64,000 nt of DNA from Saccharothrix sp. S26 (GCF_021390395.1 NZ_JAJUWT010000015.1:1-64000), one strand, 5' to 3'; numbered from the stretch's first letter, positions 22,781 to 32,165 are shown. Notes: generated from the sequence alone by a model not told the origin. Numbers and translations: made by a program.

Positions 22781-24175
22781 GTGTCACCGCTGCGACAGCT
22801 CCTGCGCACCAAGCCCGTCGACCGGATCACCGACGAGAGCGCTCACACCTCACTGCGCCGCAGCCTCGGCCTGGTGCCGCTGGTCTCCCTCTCGGTCGGC
22901 GCCACGCTGGGCACGGGCATCTTCGTCGTGCTCGGCCAGGCGGCCCCGGTGGCCGGTCCGGCGGTCGCCGTGTCGTTCGCCGTGGCCGCGCTGGCCGCGT
23001 TGTTCTCCGCGCTGTCGTACGCCGAGCTGGCCGGCGCGGTGCCGGTGTCCGGGTCGGCCTACTCCTACACCTACGCCACGCTCGGCGAGCTGGTCGCGTG
23101 GGTCTGCGGGTGGTGCCTGCTGCTGGAGTACGGCGTCTCGGTGGCGGCGGTCGCGGTCGGCTGGAGCGGTTACCTCAACGCGTTCCTCGACGCCACGCTC
23201 GGGTTCCAGCTGCCCGCGGCGCTGTCCGGGGACGTGGTGAACCTGCCCGCCGCGGTGGTGGTGCTGCTGGCCACGGCCGTGCTGCTGGGCGGGGTGAAGG
23301 AGAGCGCGGCCGTCACCACCGTGACCACGCTGCTCAAGGTGGCCGTGCTGGTGTTCTTCGTGGTGGTGGCCGTGTTCGGGTTCCACAGCGAGAACCTCGC
23401 GCCGTTCGCGCCGGCCGGGCTCGCGGGCGTCACGGGCGCCGCGTCGCTGGTGTTCTTCTCGTTCATCGGGTTCGACGCCGCCTCCACGGCCGGTGAGGAG
23501 GCGCGCGACCCCCAGCGCGACCTGCCGCGGGCGATCGTGATCTCGCTGGTCGTCGTCACGGTCGTGTACGTGCTGGTGGCGTTCACCGCCGTGGGGGCGG
23601 TGGGCGTGGACGCCCTGGCCGGTTCCGACGCCTCGCTGGCCACCGTGCTGCGGCAGGTCACCGGGGCCGGGTGGCCCGCGACGGTGCTGTCGGCGGGCGC
23701 GGTGGTCGCGATCGCGTCCGTGGTGCTGACCGTCCTGTACGGACAGACGCGGGTGCTGGTGGCCATGGCGCGTGACGGCCTGGTGCCGCGGGTGTTCGCG
23801 CGGGTCGGCGCGAAGCGGGTGCCGACGGTGAACACGGTGCTGGTGGGCGCGGTGGTCGCGGTGCTGGCCGCGCTGGTGCCGCTCGGGCAACTGGCGGAAG
23901 CGACGAGCATCGGCACGCTGGTGGCGTTCAGCCTGGTCAACGTGGGCGTGCTCGTGCTGCGGCGCACACGGCCGGACCTGCCGCGCGGTTTCCGCACGCC
24001 GTGGGTGCCGGTGGTGCCGCTGCTGGGGCTGGGCATGTGCGTGCTGCTGGTGGCGGGCCTCGCGCCCGCCACCTGGCTGGCCTTCGGCGTCTGGTCGGCC
24101 GCGGGCCTGGTGGTGTACTTCGCGTACGGGCGACGCCGGTCGGAACTCGCCCGGCATTCGGCACAGGGAGAGTGA
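22781..24175 (+). CDS. APC-family cationic amino acid permease
   Basis: A 464-residue APC-superfamily transporter with about 12 transmembrane helices. The first-helix signature [60 protein letters not shown] and the cytoplasmic loop [11 protein letters not shown] are typical of the cationic amino acid/YhdG-type branch. It probably imports an amino acid by proton symport; the substrate is not deducible. GTG at 22781 is chosen as first start giving a short cytoplasmic N-terminus. Its stop is followed three bases later by the NUDIX gene start, so the two are co-transcribed. Confidence 0.9.
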   Translation: MSPLRQLLRTKPVDRITDESAHTSLRRSLGLVPLVSLSVGATLGTGIFVVLGQAAPVAGPAVAVSFAVAALAALFSALSYAELAGAVPVSGSAYSYTYATLGELVAWVCGWCLLLEYGVSVAAVAVGWSGYLNAFLDATLGFQLPAALSGDVVNLPAAVVVLLATAVLLGGVKESAAVTTVTTLLKVAVLVFFVVVAVFGFHSENLAPFAPAGLAGVTGAASLVFFSFIGFDAASTAGEEARDPQRDLPRAIVISLVVVTVVYVLVAFTAVGAVGVDALAGSDASLATVLRQVTGAGWPATVLSAGAVVAIASVVLTVLYGQTRVLVAMARDGLVPRVFARVGAKRVPTVNTVLVGAVVAVLAALVPLGQLAEATSIGTLVAFSLVNVGVLVLRRTRPDLPRGFRTPWVPVVPLLGLGMCVLLVAGLAPATWLAFGVWSAAGLVVYFAYGRRRSELARHSAQGE

Positions 24176-24177
24176 TC

Positions 24178-24714
24178 GTGGAAACCCTCGGATCGCGTGA
24201 GGTGTACGCGAACCAGTGGATGGTGGTCCGCGAGGACGCCATCGGGCGGGCGGACGGGACCACCGGCATCTACGGCGTGGTGGACAAGCCCGACTTCGCG
24301 CTGGTCATCCCCATGGACGGGGAGCGGCTGCGGCTGGTCGAGCAGTTCCGCTACCCGCTGGGCATGCGGCGCTGGGAGTTCCCGCAGGGCACCGCGCCCG
24401 AGCGGGCCGACGAGGACCCGCTGGTGCTGGCCGAACGCGAGCTGCGCGAGGAGACGGGGTTGCGCGCGGGCAAGCTGGTGCAGCTGGGGATGCTGGACGT
24501 CGCGCCGGGCATGTCGAGCCAGCGCGGCCGGGTGTTCCTGGCCACCGAGCTGCGCGAGGGCTTCCACGAGCGCGAGCACGAGGAGCAGGACATGCGCTCG
24601 GCGTGGTTCCCGCGCGCCGAGTTCGAGGCGATGATCGCGCGCGGCGACATCACCGACGCCCAGTCGATCGCCGCCTACACGCTGCTCCTGCTGCACGAGC
24701 ACGCCCAGCCGTGA
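24178..24714 (+). CDS. NUDIX hydrolase (ADP-ribose pyrophosphatase-like)
   Basis: A 178-residue NUDIX protein. The Nudix box begins at GTAPERADEDPLVLAEREL and continues REETGL, giving the metal-binding REL-EETG core. RLVEQFRYPLG and WEFPQG upstream of the box are the conserved strand features of the ADP-sugar pyrophosphatase subfamily. It hydrolyses a nucleoside diphosphate linked to another moiety, plausibly ADP-ribose. GTG at 24178 is preferred: AGGGAG lies 7 nt before it. A GTG at 24172 overlaps the permease stop but is too close to that site. Confidence 0.88.
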   Translation: METLGSREVYANQWMVVREDAIGRADGTTGIYGVVDKPDFALVIPMDGERLRLVEQFRYPLGMRRWEFPQGTAPERADEDPLVLAERELREETGLRAGKLVQLGMLDVAPGMSSQRGRVFLATELREGFHEREHEEQDMRSAWFPRAEFEAMIARGDITDAQSIAAYTLLLLHEHAQP

Positions 24715-24844
24715 CCGCCGGGCTCGCGGGGCACGACCCCCGCCGAGCCTCGGGTGGCACGGGTGCCGGGCAGCGCGGTCACCTCCCGCGCCGCCCGCGC
24801 GTCGGGTGAGCAGACGGTCCTGTGCCCGCTCACCCGGAGGTCCC

Positions 24845-25186
24845 ATGTCCACCGCGCACGTCGTCGTCACCGCCCTGGCGATCCTGGCCAACGCCGGCAT
24901 CGCCGTCGCCGACCTGGTGAAGGCGGACTTCGTCCTGGCGAACTCGGCCGCGGTCGACGTGCCGCCGTCGTGGGTGCCGGTGCTCGGCCTGCTGAAAGGC
25001 GCGGGCGCGGTCGGTCTGCTGCTCGGTCTGCTCGGCGTGCCGGTCGTCGGGACGGCGGCGGCGATCGGGCTGGTGGCGTTCTTCGCGGGCGCGGTCATCG
25101 CCCACGTGCGCGCCGGTGTGTGGCACAACATCGCCGCGCCCGGCGCGTTCCTCGCCCTCGCCGTCGCCTCCCTCCTGCTCGGCTAG
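24845..25186 (+). CDS. DoxX-like family membrane protein
   Basis: A 113-residue protein with four hydrophobic segments. The second half, VPVLGLLKGAGAVGLLLGLLGVPVVG followed by GLVAFFAGAVIAHVRAG, matches the DoxX-like (DUF4118-unrelated) small membrane family found in actinobacteria, including the charged/His turn after helix 3. Role unclear; members are linked to redox or quinone chemistry in other organisms. ATG at 24845 with CCGGAGGTCCC upstream. The TAG stop shares the palindrome CTAG with the stop of the convergent enoyl-CoA hydratase. Confidence 0.78.
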   Translation: MSTAHVVVTALAILANAGIAVADLVKADFVLANSAAVDVPPSWVPVLGLLKGAGAVGLLLGLLGVPVVGTAAAIGLVAFFAGAVIAHVRAGVWHNIAAPGAFLALAVASLLLG

Positions 25187-25956
25187 TCGGTCCAGGCGGC
25201 GGGGCGCTTCTCCAGGAACGACGACATGCCCTCCTTGGCCGCCGGGGTCTGCGAGGCCGCCGCCATCACCTCCAGCGCGATGGCGTAGGCGTCGGACTCC
25301 GGCCGGTCCAGTTGGGCGTAGATCGTCTGCTTGCCCAGCGCCTTGCTGGCCCGGCTGCCGCGGGTGGCGCGGCGCATCAGGTCGGCCACGGCGTCGTCCA
25401 GCTCGGCCTGCGGCACGACGCGGTTCACCAGGCCCCACTGCTCGGCGGTGCGGGCGTCCACGGTGTCGCCGGTCAACGCCATCTCCATCAACCGCTTGCG
25501 GCCGATCGCGCGGGCCACCGGCACGGCCGGGGTGTGGCAGAACCAGCCGCCCTTGCCGCCGGGCAGGGCGAAGCCGGCCTCCTCGGCGGCCACGGCCAGG
25601 TCGCACGAGGCCACCAGTTGGCAGCCCGCGGCGGTGGCCAGGCCGTGCACGCGGGCGATCACGACCTGCGGCACGGACTCGATCGTGCGCATCAGCTCCG
25701 TGCACAGCGCGAGCAGGTCGCGCACGCCGTCGAGGTCGCGGGCCGCCACGTCGGCGAAGTCGTGGCCGGCGCAGAACACCGGCCCCTCGCCCGCCAGCAC
25801 CACGCCGACCGCGTCCGACGCGGCGACCTCGCGGAACGCGGTCAACAGCTCCGCCAGGTGCTCGGCGGACAGGGAGTTGCGCCGGGCGGCGCGGTCCATG
25901 GTGATCCGCACGACGTCATCCGTGCGGTCGACGCGGATGTGCTGGTGTTCGGCCAT
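25183..25956 (-). CDS. Enoyl-CoA hydratase/isomerase family protein
   Basis: A 257-residue crotonase-fold enzyme. The oxyanion-hole regions are FCAGHDFADVA and VHGLATAAGCQLVASCDLAVA, followed by FALPGGKGGWFCHTPAV and KRLMEMALTGDTVDARTAEQWGLV. Of the two catalytic glutamates of true hydratases, the first position (after AAGC) is Gln-Leu rather than Glu, so a hydratase role is uncertain; related short-chain members such as ECHDC3-like proteins share this. C-terminal SSFLEKRPAAWTD is typical. Likely acts on an acyl-CoA; exact reaction unknown. ATG at 25956. Confidence 0.85.
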   Translation of the reverse strand: MAEHQHIRVDRTDDVVRITMDRAARRNSLSAEHLAELLTAFREVAASDAVGVVLAGEGPVFCAGHDFADVAARDLDGVRDLLALCTELMRTIESVPQVVIARVHGLATAAGCQLVASCDLAVAAEEAGFALPGGKGGWFCHTPAVPVARAIGRKRLMEMALTGDTVDARTAEQWGLVNRVVPQAELDDAVADLMRRATRGSRASKALGKQTIYAQLDRPESDAYAIALEVMAAASQTPAAKEGMSSFLEKRPAAWTD

Positions 25957-26012
25957 GTTGCGACGGTAACGGGCCGTGCAACCGCGTGCCCGGGGACTGC
26001 CGTCCAGGGGGT

Positions 26013-26843
26013 ATGAGACTGCGCCTGTCAGCGCTGGCGGTGGGTGCGCTGCTGCTCGTCGGCTGCGCCTCGAAGACGCCGCCCACCCTGCCGGTCGACC
26101 ACGGCACCTCCACGCAGACCGCGACGTCGACCGTGCCCCCGCCACCGCCCGCCGACTTCCCGGTGACCGCCGTGCCACGCCCGATCGTGCTGTTCGCGCC
26201 GAAGCTGGTGACCGTGCGGTGGGCCGGCTCGGAGCAGGACAAGCTCTCCGGCGGCAACGGCTACCGGTTCACCGGGGTCGAGCCGCCGACGCCCGGCCCC
26301 GCACCGGTGGTGCTGCCCGACGGTCCGGCGACGTTCCCGCTGATCGGCGTGCGCGACGCGCTGGCCGCCATGTCGGAGGGAGCGCGCGGGGGCGAGCCGA
26401 CGGAGATCGTGGGCGTCGAGCTGGGCGCGGCGGCGTTCACCACCGACCGCGGTCCGCTGGAGTTGCCCGCCTGGCTGTTCCGGTCCTCGTTCGGCAGCCT
26501 GTTCGCGTGGCCCGCGGTCACGCCGGACGCGTTCTGGAAGCGGGGCGAGGTGATCGCCGGGTCCCACCACGCCAAGACCTCGGACGGGGTGCGGCTGGAG
26601 GTGGAGCTGGGCGCGCCCGAGACGCCGTGCGAGGGCGACGAGCCGTCCACCAAGGAGGCGGTGGTGACGGAGACCGGGACGGCCGTGGTGGTCGGGGTGC
26701 GGACGATCGGGACCGTCGGCGACTGCGCCCGCAACGCCATTTACCGGCCGCAGTACTACCCGGTGACGCTGGCCGAGCCGTTGGGCGCGCGGCTGCTGGT
26801 CTTCGCCGACGACAACAGCGTCATCCCGGTGACGTCGAGCTGA
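26013..26843 (+). CDS. Secreted lipoprotein, unknown family
   Basis: A 276-residue predicted lipoprotein: MRLRLSALAVGALLLVGC is a textbook signal peptide with lipobox LVGC (Cys18). A Thr/Ser/Pro linker leads to a beta-rich domain with DKLSGGNGYRFTGVEPP, LELPAWLFRSSFG and SLFAWPAVTPDAF. One disulphide is possible between ETPCEGDEP and VGDCARNA. I do not recognise the family; similar proteins are common in Pseudonocardiales. AGGGGGT directly precedes the ATG. It is transcribed toward the GlxA-type regulator, with a 6-bp gap between stops. Confidence 0.65.
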   Translation: MRLRLSALAVGALLLVGCASKTPPTLPVDHGTSTQTATSTVPPPPPADFPVTAVPRPIVLFAPKLVTVRWAGSEQDKLSGGNGYRFTGVEPPTPGPAPVVLPDGPATFPLIGVRDALAAMSEGARGGEPTEIVGVELGAAAFTTDRGPLELPAWLFRSSFGSLFAWPAVTPDAFWKRGEVIAGSHHAKTSDGVRLEVELGAPETPCEGDEPSTKEAVVTETGTAVVVGVRTIGTVGDCARNAIYRPQYYPVTLAEPLGARLLVFADDNSVIPVTSS

Positions 26844-26849
26844 CCGGGG

Positions 26850-27794
26850 TCAGGCGGCGGGCACGCGGAACGTGCGGCGGTAGGCGTCGGGGGTGACACC
26901 CAGTTCGGCGCGCAGCCGGCGGCGGAGGTTGGCGGGCGTGCCCAGTCCCGCGCGTTCGGCCACCCGGTGCACGGGCAGGTCGGTGGTCTCCAGCAGGCGC
27001 TGGGCCAGCCGGACCCGTTGCGCCTGGAGCCAGCGGCCGGGTGTGTCGCCGGTGGCGGCCAGGAACGCGCGGTGGAACGTGCGCTCGCTCATCGCGGCGT
27101 GCGCGGCCATGTCGGCCACGCCGACCGCCGACGCCAGGCGCGTCACGGCCCAGTCCACCGTGGCAGCGATGCCGGCGCGGTCCGGGCGGGGCGGCAGGGG
27201 CGCGTCGACGTACTGGCGCTGGCCGCCCTCCCGGATCGGCGGCATCACCAGGCGGCGCGCCAGCGCGGCGGCCACGTCGGCGCCGTGCGCCCGGCGCACC
27301 AGGTGCAGGCACAGGTCCAGCCCGCCGACCACGCCCGCCGACGTCGGCACCTCGCCGTCGGTGAACAGCACGTCGCGGACCACGCGGGCGCGGGGCGCGG
27401 CGGTCTCCAGCGCGTCGAGCAGCCGCCAGTGCGTGGTCGCCTCACGGCCGTCCAGCATCCCCGCCGCCGCCAGCGTGAACGCACCCGAGCACAACGCCGC
27501 CACCACGCCGGAGAACGACCGCAGCGCGCGCACCGCGGCCTCCGGCACGGGCGCGAGCGGGTCGACCCGACCGGGCACCACCACCAGGTCGCAGTCGCGC
27601 AGGCCGGACAGCCCGTGCGTCGCCGGGATCACGCCCACCGGCTCGACCGGCGTCGCCGCACGCCCCGGAGCGCACAGCCGCAGCTCGAACGGCCCGATGC
27701 CGGCGTCACCGCGGTCCACGCCCCACACCTCGCCGACCACCGACACGTCGAACATCCGACTGCCCGGCAACACCAGGACACCGACCGTGCGCAT
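26850..27794 (-). CDS. GlxA-type transcriptional regulator (DJ-1/PfpI plus AraC HTH)
   Basis: A 314-residue regulator. The N-terminal DJ-1/PfpI-like domain (residues 1-180) contains VGVLVLPGSRMFDVSV, VVVPGR and the nucleophile-elbow-like region VAALCSGAFTLAAAG. The C-terminal AraC/XylS domain has two helix-turn-helix units, MAAHAAMSERTFHRAFLAAT with PGRWLQAQRVRLAQRLLE, and VHRVAERAGLGTPANLRRRL. Such proteins usually activate adjacent catabolic genes. The divergent neighbour is a cysteine hydrolase at 27867, the likely target. TACTTT lies 6 nt before the ATG, suggesting a leaderless transcript. Confidence 0.9.
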   Translation of the reverse strand: MRTVGVLVLPGSRMFDVSVVGEVWGVDRGDAGIGPFELRLCAPGRAATPVEPVGVIPATHGLSGLRDCDLVVVPGRVDPLAPVPEAAVRALRSFSGVVAALCSGAFTLAAAGMLDGREATTHWRLLDALETAAPRARVVRDVLFTDGEVPTSAGVVGGLDLCLHLVRRAHGADVAAALARRLVMPPIREGGQRQYVDAPLPPRPDRAGIAATVDWAVTRLASAVGVADMAAHAAMSERTFHRAFLAATGDTPGRWLQAQRVRLAQRLLETTDLPVHRVAERAGLGTPANLRRRLRAELGVTPDAYRRTFRVPAA

Positions 27795-27800
27795 GGCAGG

Positions 27801-27806
27801 AAAGTA
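27801..27806 (-). promoter_or_regulatory. -10 element TACTTT, leaderless regulator promoter
   Basis: TACTTT on the minus strand lies 6 nt upstream of the ATG at 27794 with no ribosome-binding site. The 72-bp gap to the divergent hydrolase start would hold both promoters. Confidence 0.4.
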
Positions 27807-27866
27807 CCCCAACGCGCCGGTTCTGCCACTCACGGCCGGGCCGCGGACCAGCGCAGGCTCGACGTC

Positions 27867-28388
27867 ATGACCACCACCGCCCTGATCCTGATCGACGTCC
27901 AACGCGGCTTCGACGACCCTTCGTGGGGCACGCGCAACAACCCCGGCGCGGAGGCCAACATCGCCCGCCTGCTCGACTCCTGGACCGGCCCGCTGGTGCT
28001 CGTCCGCCACGACTCGACCAAGCCGGGTTCGCCGCTGCGCCCCGGCCAGGACGGCAACCGGTTCAAGCCCGAGCTGGACCGCGCCGAGCCCGACCTCGTG
28101 TTCGCCAAGGACGTCAACTCCGCGTTCCACGGCGAGGTGAACCTGGACGCGTGGCTGCGGGCGCGCGGCATCACCGACATCGTGCTGGCCGGCATCCAGA
28201 CCAACATGTGCGTGGAGACGACCGCCCGCCTGGGCGGCAACCTCGGCTACCGCGTCCGGGTCGTGCTCGACGCCACGTTCACGTTCGACCTGGAGGACCT
28301 GACCGCCGACCAGCTCGCCCGGGCCACCGCCACCAACCTGCGCGGCGGCGGGTTCGCCGAGGTCGTGTCGACCGACGAGGTCGTCTAG
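27867..28388 (+). CDS. Isochorismatase-family cysteine hydrolase
   Basis: A 173-residue cysteine hydrolase. The triad is visible: Asp10 in LILIDVQRGF, Lys in FAKDVNSAFHG and Cys in AGIQTNMCVETTAR, with the cis-peptide-type GIQTN turn before it. Family members hydrolyse isochorismate, nicotinamide, N-carbamoylsarcosine or other amides; the substrate here is unknown. Divergently paired with a GlxA-type regulator, which is a common arrangement. Its TAG shares the four bases CTAG with the stop of the convergent meaA gene. Confidence 0.9.
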   Translation: MTTTALILIDVQRGFDDPSWGTRNNPGAEANIARLLDSWTGPLVLVRHDSTKPGSPLRPGQDGNRFKPELDRAEPDLVFAKDVNSAFHGEVNLDAWLRARGITDIVLAGIQTNMCVETTARLGGNLGYRVRVVLDATFTFDLEDLTADQLARATATNLRGGGFAEVVSTDEVV

Positions 28389-30376
28389 AGGCCGTTCGCC
28401 TCCCGGACCACGGTGACGATCTCGTCCATGATCTGGGTCAGCTCGTAGTCCTTGGGCGTGAACACCCGGGCCACGCCCCGTTCGCGCAGCTCGTCGGCGT
28501 CGTCGGGCGGCACGATCCCCCCGACGACGACCGGCACGTCACCGGCACCGGCCGCGCGCAGGCCGTCGACCACCGCGGGCACGACCTCCAGGTGCGAGCC
28601 GGACAGGATCGAGAGGCCCACCACGTGCACGTCCTCCTGCACGGCGGCGGCCACGATCTGCGCGGGCGTGAGCCGGATGCCCTGGTACACGACCTCGAAA
28701 CCGACGTCGCGGGCCCGCACGGCGACCTGCTCCGCACCGTTGGAGTGGCCGTCGAGCCCCGGCTTGCCGACCAGGATCCGCAGCCGCTCCCCCAGCTCCT
28801 CGCCGGTCGCCCGCACGCGCTCGCGCACCCGGCCGATCTGCGTGCCCGCCTCGCCGGACGCCGACGCCGCCGACACCCCGGTCGGCGCGCGGTACTCGCC
28901 GAACGTCTCGCGCAACGCCTGCGACCACTCACCGGTCGTCACGCCCGCGCGAGCGCACGCGATCGTCGCCTCGACCAGGTTGCGGTCCGTCTTCGCCGCC
29001 GCCCGCAGGTCGTCCAGAGTGGACTTCACCAGCGCGTCGTCCCGGGAGGACCGCCACTGCCGGATCGCCTCGACCGCGTGCCGCTCCACGACCGGGTCGA
29101 TCTGCTCGATCGCGTTCGCGCCCTCGGCCTGCAACGGCGAGGGTTCCGTGGTGGCGAACTTGTTCACGCCCACCACGACGTCCTCACCGGACTCGACCCG
29201 CCGGCGGCGTTCGGCCAGCGACGACACCAGCGCCGACTTCATGTACCCGGACTCGACCGCCGCGACCGCGCCGCCCATCGCCTGCACGCGGTCGATCTCG
29301 GCCCCCGCGCCCTCGACGATCTCGTCCACCTTGGCCTCGATTACGTGCGAGCCCGCGAAGAGGTCCTCGTACTCCAACAGGTCCGTCTCGTAGGCCAGCA
29401 CCTGCTGCATCCGCAGCGCCCACTGCTGGTCCCACGGCCGGGGCAGGCCGAGCGCCTCGTTCCACGCCGGTAGCTGGATCGCCCGCGCCCGCGCGTCCCG
29501 CGACAGCGTCACGGCCAGCATCTCCAGCACGATCCGCTGCACGTTGTTCTCCGGCTGCGCCTCGGTCAGCCCGAGCGAGTTCACCTGCACGCCGTACCGG
29601 AAGCGGCGGTGCTTGGGGTCGGCGATGCCGTACCGGTCGCGGGTGATCTCGTCCCACAGCCGGACGAACGCCCGCATCTTGCACATCTCCTCGACGAACC
29701 GCACGCCGGCGTTGACGAAGAACGAGATGCGGGCGACCACCTCGCCGCGCCGCTCCTCGGGCACCTGCCCGGAGTCGAACACGGAGTCCAGCACGGCGAT
29801 CGCGGTGGACAGCGAGTAGGCGACCTCCTGCACGGGCGTCGCGCCCGCTTCCTGCAGGTGGTAGGAGCAGATGTTGATCGGGTTCCACTTCGGCACGTTC
29901 GACACGGTCCACGCGACCACGTCGGTGATCAGCCGCAGGCTCGGCCCGGGCGGGAACACGTAGGTGCCGCGGGACAGGTACTCCTTGATGATGTCGTTCT
30001 GCGTGGTGCCCGCGAGGGTGGCGCGGTCCGCGCCCTGCTCCTCGGCCACGCTCACGTACAGCGCGAGCAGCCACATGGCCGTCGCGTTGATGGTCATCGA
30101 CGTGTTCGCCTCGGCCAGGGGGATCTGGTCGAACAACTGCCGCATGTCACCGATGTGGCTGATCGGCACGCCGACCTTGCCGACCTCGCCCCTGGCCAGC
30201 TCGTCGTCCGGGTCGTACCCGGTCTGCGTGGGCAGGTCGAACGCCACGGACAGGCCCGTCTGGCCCTTGGCCAGGTTGCGGCGGTACAGCGCGTTGGAGG
30301 CGGCGGCGCTGGAGTGACCCGCGTACGTCCGCATCACCCACGGGCGGTCGCGCTCTCGATCGGCCGGGTAAGGCAC
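28385..30376 (-). CDS. meaA: Coenzyme B12-dependent mutase MeaA (ethylmalonyl-CoA mutase type)
   Basis: A 663-residue single-chain acyl-CoA mutase. The N-terminal barrel contains RPWVMRTYAGHSSA, SVAFDLPTQTGYDPD and GTTQNDIIKEYLSRGTYVFP, plus WNPINICSYHLQEAGATPVQ. The C-terminal B12-binding domain has the DxHxxG motif in GKPGLDGHSNG and ends in GIVPPDDADELRERGV. Fused B12 domain, length and motifs match MeaA/Ecm of Streptomyces, which isomerises ethylmalonyl-CoA to methylsuccinyl-CoA in the ethylmalonyl-CoA pathway. GTG at 30376 with AGGAGGTGCC upstream. The cobalamin adenosyltransferase at 32166 can supply its cofactor. Confidence 0.92.
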   Translation of the reverse strand: MPYPADRERDRPWVMRTYAGHSSAAASNALYRRNLAKGQTGLSVAFDLPTQTGYDPDDELARGEVGKVGVPISHIGDMRQLFDQIPLAEANTSMTINATAMWLLALYVSVAEEQGADRATLAGTTQNDIIKEYLSRGTYVFPPGPSLRLITDVVAWTVSNVPKWNPINICSYHLQEAGATPVQEVAYSLSTAIAVLDSVFDSGQVPEERRGEVVARISFFVNAGVRFVEEMCKMRAFVRLWDEITRDRYGIADPKHRRFRYGVQVNSLGLTEAQPENNVQRIVLEMLAVTLSRDARARAIQLPAWNEALGLPRPWDQQWALRMQQVLAYETDLLEYEDLFAGSHVIEAKVDEIVEGAGAEIDRVQAMGGAVAAVESGYMKSALVSSLAERRRRVESGEDVVVGVNKFATTEPSPLQAEGANAIEQIDPVVERHAVEAIRQWRSSRDDALVKSTLDDLRAAAKTDRNLVEATIACARAGVTTGEWSQALRETFGEYRAPTGVSAASASGEAGTQIGRVRERVRATGEELGERLRILVGKPGLDGHSNGAEQVAVRARDVGFEVVYQGIRLTPAQIVAAAVQEDVHVVGLSILSGSHLEVVPAVVDGLRAAGAGDVPVVVGGIVPPDDADELRERGVARVFTPKDYELTQIMDEIVTVVREANGL

Positions 30377-30513
30377 GGCACCTCCTGTGCTCAACTGCGC
30401 CGCCGCTCGGCAGCGGTCGTTCGCGACCTCACGTGCCCCGTAGCGTACTGACCGGTAACACAGCGGGTGGGTGCCGTTGCTCACTGAATCGTGACTGCGG
30501 GAGGATGGGCGGC

Positions 30514-30807
30514 GTGACCGCGCTCACCACGTTCCTGCTCATGGTGATCGTCTTCGGGCTGCTCGGCCTGGTGCTGTTCTGGGCGTTCGGCATCGACCGG
30601 CGGGCCGTGCCCGACTACACCGGCGACGACTTCGGCCTGCTCACGGAAGTCTCCGCGGTGCCGACGCCCGAAGCCGCCGACGTGCTCGCCAAGCGCTTGC
30701 GGGCGGCCAGGATCAAGGTGACGGTCGTGCGGCGCGGCGGCCTGCACCGGCTGATGGTGTTCCCGGCCGACGCGCCCGACGCCAAGCTGCTGCTGCGCGG
30801 CTCCTGA
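30514..30807 (+). CDS. Small membrane-anchored protein, unknown function
   Basis: A 97-residue protein with one N-terminal transmembrane helix (TTFLLMVIVFGLLGLVLFWAF) and a soluble tail containing TPEAADVLAKRLRAARIKVTVVRR then GLHRLMVFPADAPDAKLLL, a ferredoxin-like DUF2007-type pattern. The GTG at 30514 is used because GGAGG lies 9 nt before it; an ATG at 30505 directly abuts that site. Homologues sit beside murA in several actinobacteria as I recall, but the role is unknown. Convergent with murA, 7 bp between stops. Confidence 0.7.
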   Translation: MTALTTFLLMVIVFGLLGLVLFWAFGIDRRAVPDYTGDDFGLLTEVSAVPTPEAADVLAKRLRAARIKVTVVRRGGLHRLMVFPADAPDAKLLLRGS

Positions 30808-30814
30808 CCGGCCG

Positions 30815-32071
30815 TCAGGCGCTGACCCGCTCCACGGTCGCGCCGAGCTTGCGCAGGTTCTCCACGAAGCCCGGGTAGCCGCGCTCGATGTGGAAGATCT
30901 CGTACACCTCGGTCACGCCGTCCGCGCACAGCCCGGCCAGCACCAGGCCCGCTCCCGCGCGGATGTCCGACGCCCACACCGGCGCGCTGGACAGCCGGTC
31001 CACGCCGCGCACCACCGCGTGGTGGCCGTCGGTGCGCGCGTCCGCGCCCAGCCGCACCATCTCCTCGATGAACCGGAACCGCGCCTCGAACAGGTTCTCG
31101 GTGATCATCGACGTGCCGTCGGACACCGCCGACAGCGCGATCGCGAACGGCTGGAGGTCGGTGGCGAAGCCGGGGTAGGGCAGCGTCACGAAGTCCACCG
31201 ACCGGGGCCGGTCGGTCTGCACCACGCGGAAGCCGTCGTCGAGCGTGGTCACGTCCGCGCCCGCCATCCGCAGCTTCTCCAGCACCAGGTCGAGGTGGTG
31301 GGGGTCCACGCCGCGCACGGTGATGTCACCGCGGGTCATGGCGGCGGCGAACGCCCACGTGGCGCCGACGATGCGGTCACCGATCACGCGGTGCTCGGTC
31401 GGCTGCAACGACTCCACGCCGTGCACGGTGAGCGTGGACGTGCCCGCGCCCTCGATCTTCGCGCCCATCTGCTGGAGCATCACGCAGATGTCCACGATCT
31501 CCGGCTCGCGGGCGGCGTTGTCGATGACCGTGGTGCCGTTGGCCAGCACCGCCGCCATCAGGATGTTCTCCGTCGCGCCCACGCTGGGGAAGTCGAGCCA
31601 GATCTGCGCGCCGTGCAGGCCCTCGGCCTCGGCGATCACGCAGCCGTGCTCGATCTCGCTGTGCGCGCCGAGCTTGCGCAGGCCGTTCTGGTGCATGTCC
31701 AACGGCCGGTTGCCGATCGCGTCGCCGCCGGGCAGCGCGACGACCGCGCGCTTGCACCGGCCCACCAGGGGACCGAGCACGCACACCGACGCGCGCAGCT
31801 TGCCCATCGCCTCGGAGTCGGCGCGGTGGTTGAGCTCCTTCGGCGTGGTGATGGTGACGACGCTGCCGTCGAGCGTCACCTCGCAGCCCAGGCTGCGCAG
31901 GACGTCGGCCATCAGCGGCACGTCCAGGATCTCCGGGCAGTTGGTGATGGTGGTGGTGCCCTCGGCCAGCAGTGCCGCCGCCATCAGCTTGAGCACGCTG
32001 TTCTTCGCGCCTACGACGGCGACCTCGCCGACGAGCCGCGCACCGCCCTGAACCCGGAAGTGCTCACTCAC
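30815..32071 (-). CDS. murA: UDP-N-acetylglucosamine 1-carboxyvinyltransferase MurA
   Basis: A 418-residue MurA, first committed enzyme of peptidoglycan synthesis, joining enolpyruvate from PEP to UDP-GlcNAc. [35 protein letters not shown] and NRPLDMH are diagnostic. The active-site loop Cys (Cys115 in E. coli) is Asp117 here (GGDAIG), the substitution known from Mycobacterium that makes the enzyme insensitive to fosfomycin. GTG at 32071 with CGAGGAG 8 nt upstream. The start region is divergent from the cobalamin adenosyltransferase gene. Confidence 0.96.
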   Translation of the reverse strand: MSEHFRVQGGARLVGEVAVVGAKNSVLKLMAAALLAEGTTTITNCPEILDVPLMADVLRSLGCEVTLDGSVVTITTPKELNHRADSEAMGKLRASVCVLGPLVGRCKRAVVALPGGDAIGNRPLDMHQNGLRKLGAHSEIEHGCVIAEAEGLHGAQIWLDFPSVGATENILMAAVLANGTTVIDNAAREPEIVDICVMLQQMGAKIEGAGTSTLTVHGVESLQPTEHRVIGDRIVGATWAFAAAMTRGDITVRGVDPHHLDLVLEKLRMAGADVTTLDDGFRVVQTDRPRSVDFVTLPYPGFATDLQPFAIALSAVSDGTSMITENLFEARFRFIEEMVRLGADARTDGHHAVVRGVDRLSSAPVWASDIRAGAGLVLAGLCADGVTEVYEIFHIERGYPGFVENLRKLGATVERVSA

Positions 32072-32152
32072 GTAAGGAACTCCTCGCTCGATGTGCCGCA
32101 ATCCTACGTACGGTCTGAATCGTGCCCGTCCCTGGTGGCCCGGCCCGGTGTC

Positions 32153-32158
32153 TACAGT
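32153..32158 (+). promoter_or_regulatory. -10 element TACAGT, leaderless adenosyltransferase promoter
   Basis: TACAGT ends 7 nt before the ATG at 32166, with no purine-rich site between. A TAGGAT on the opposite strand at 32098-32103 could serve murA, whose leader carries a ribosome-binding site. Confidence 0.4.
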
Positions 32159-32165
32159 GCTCGGC

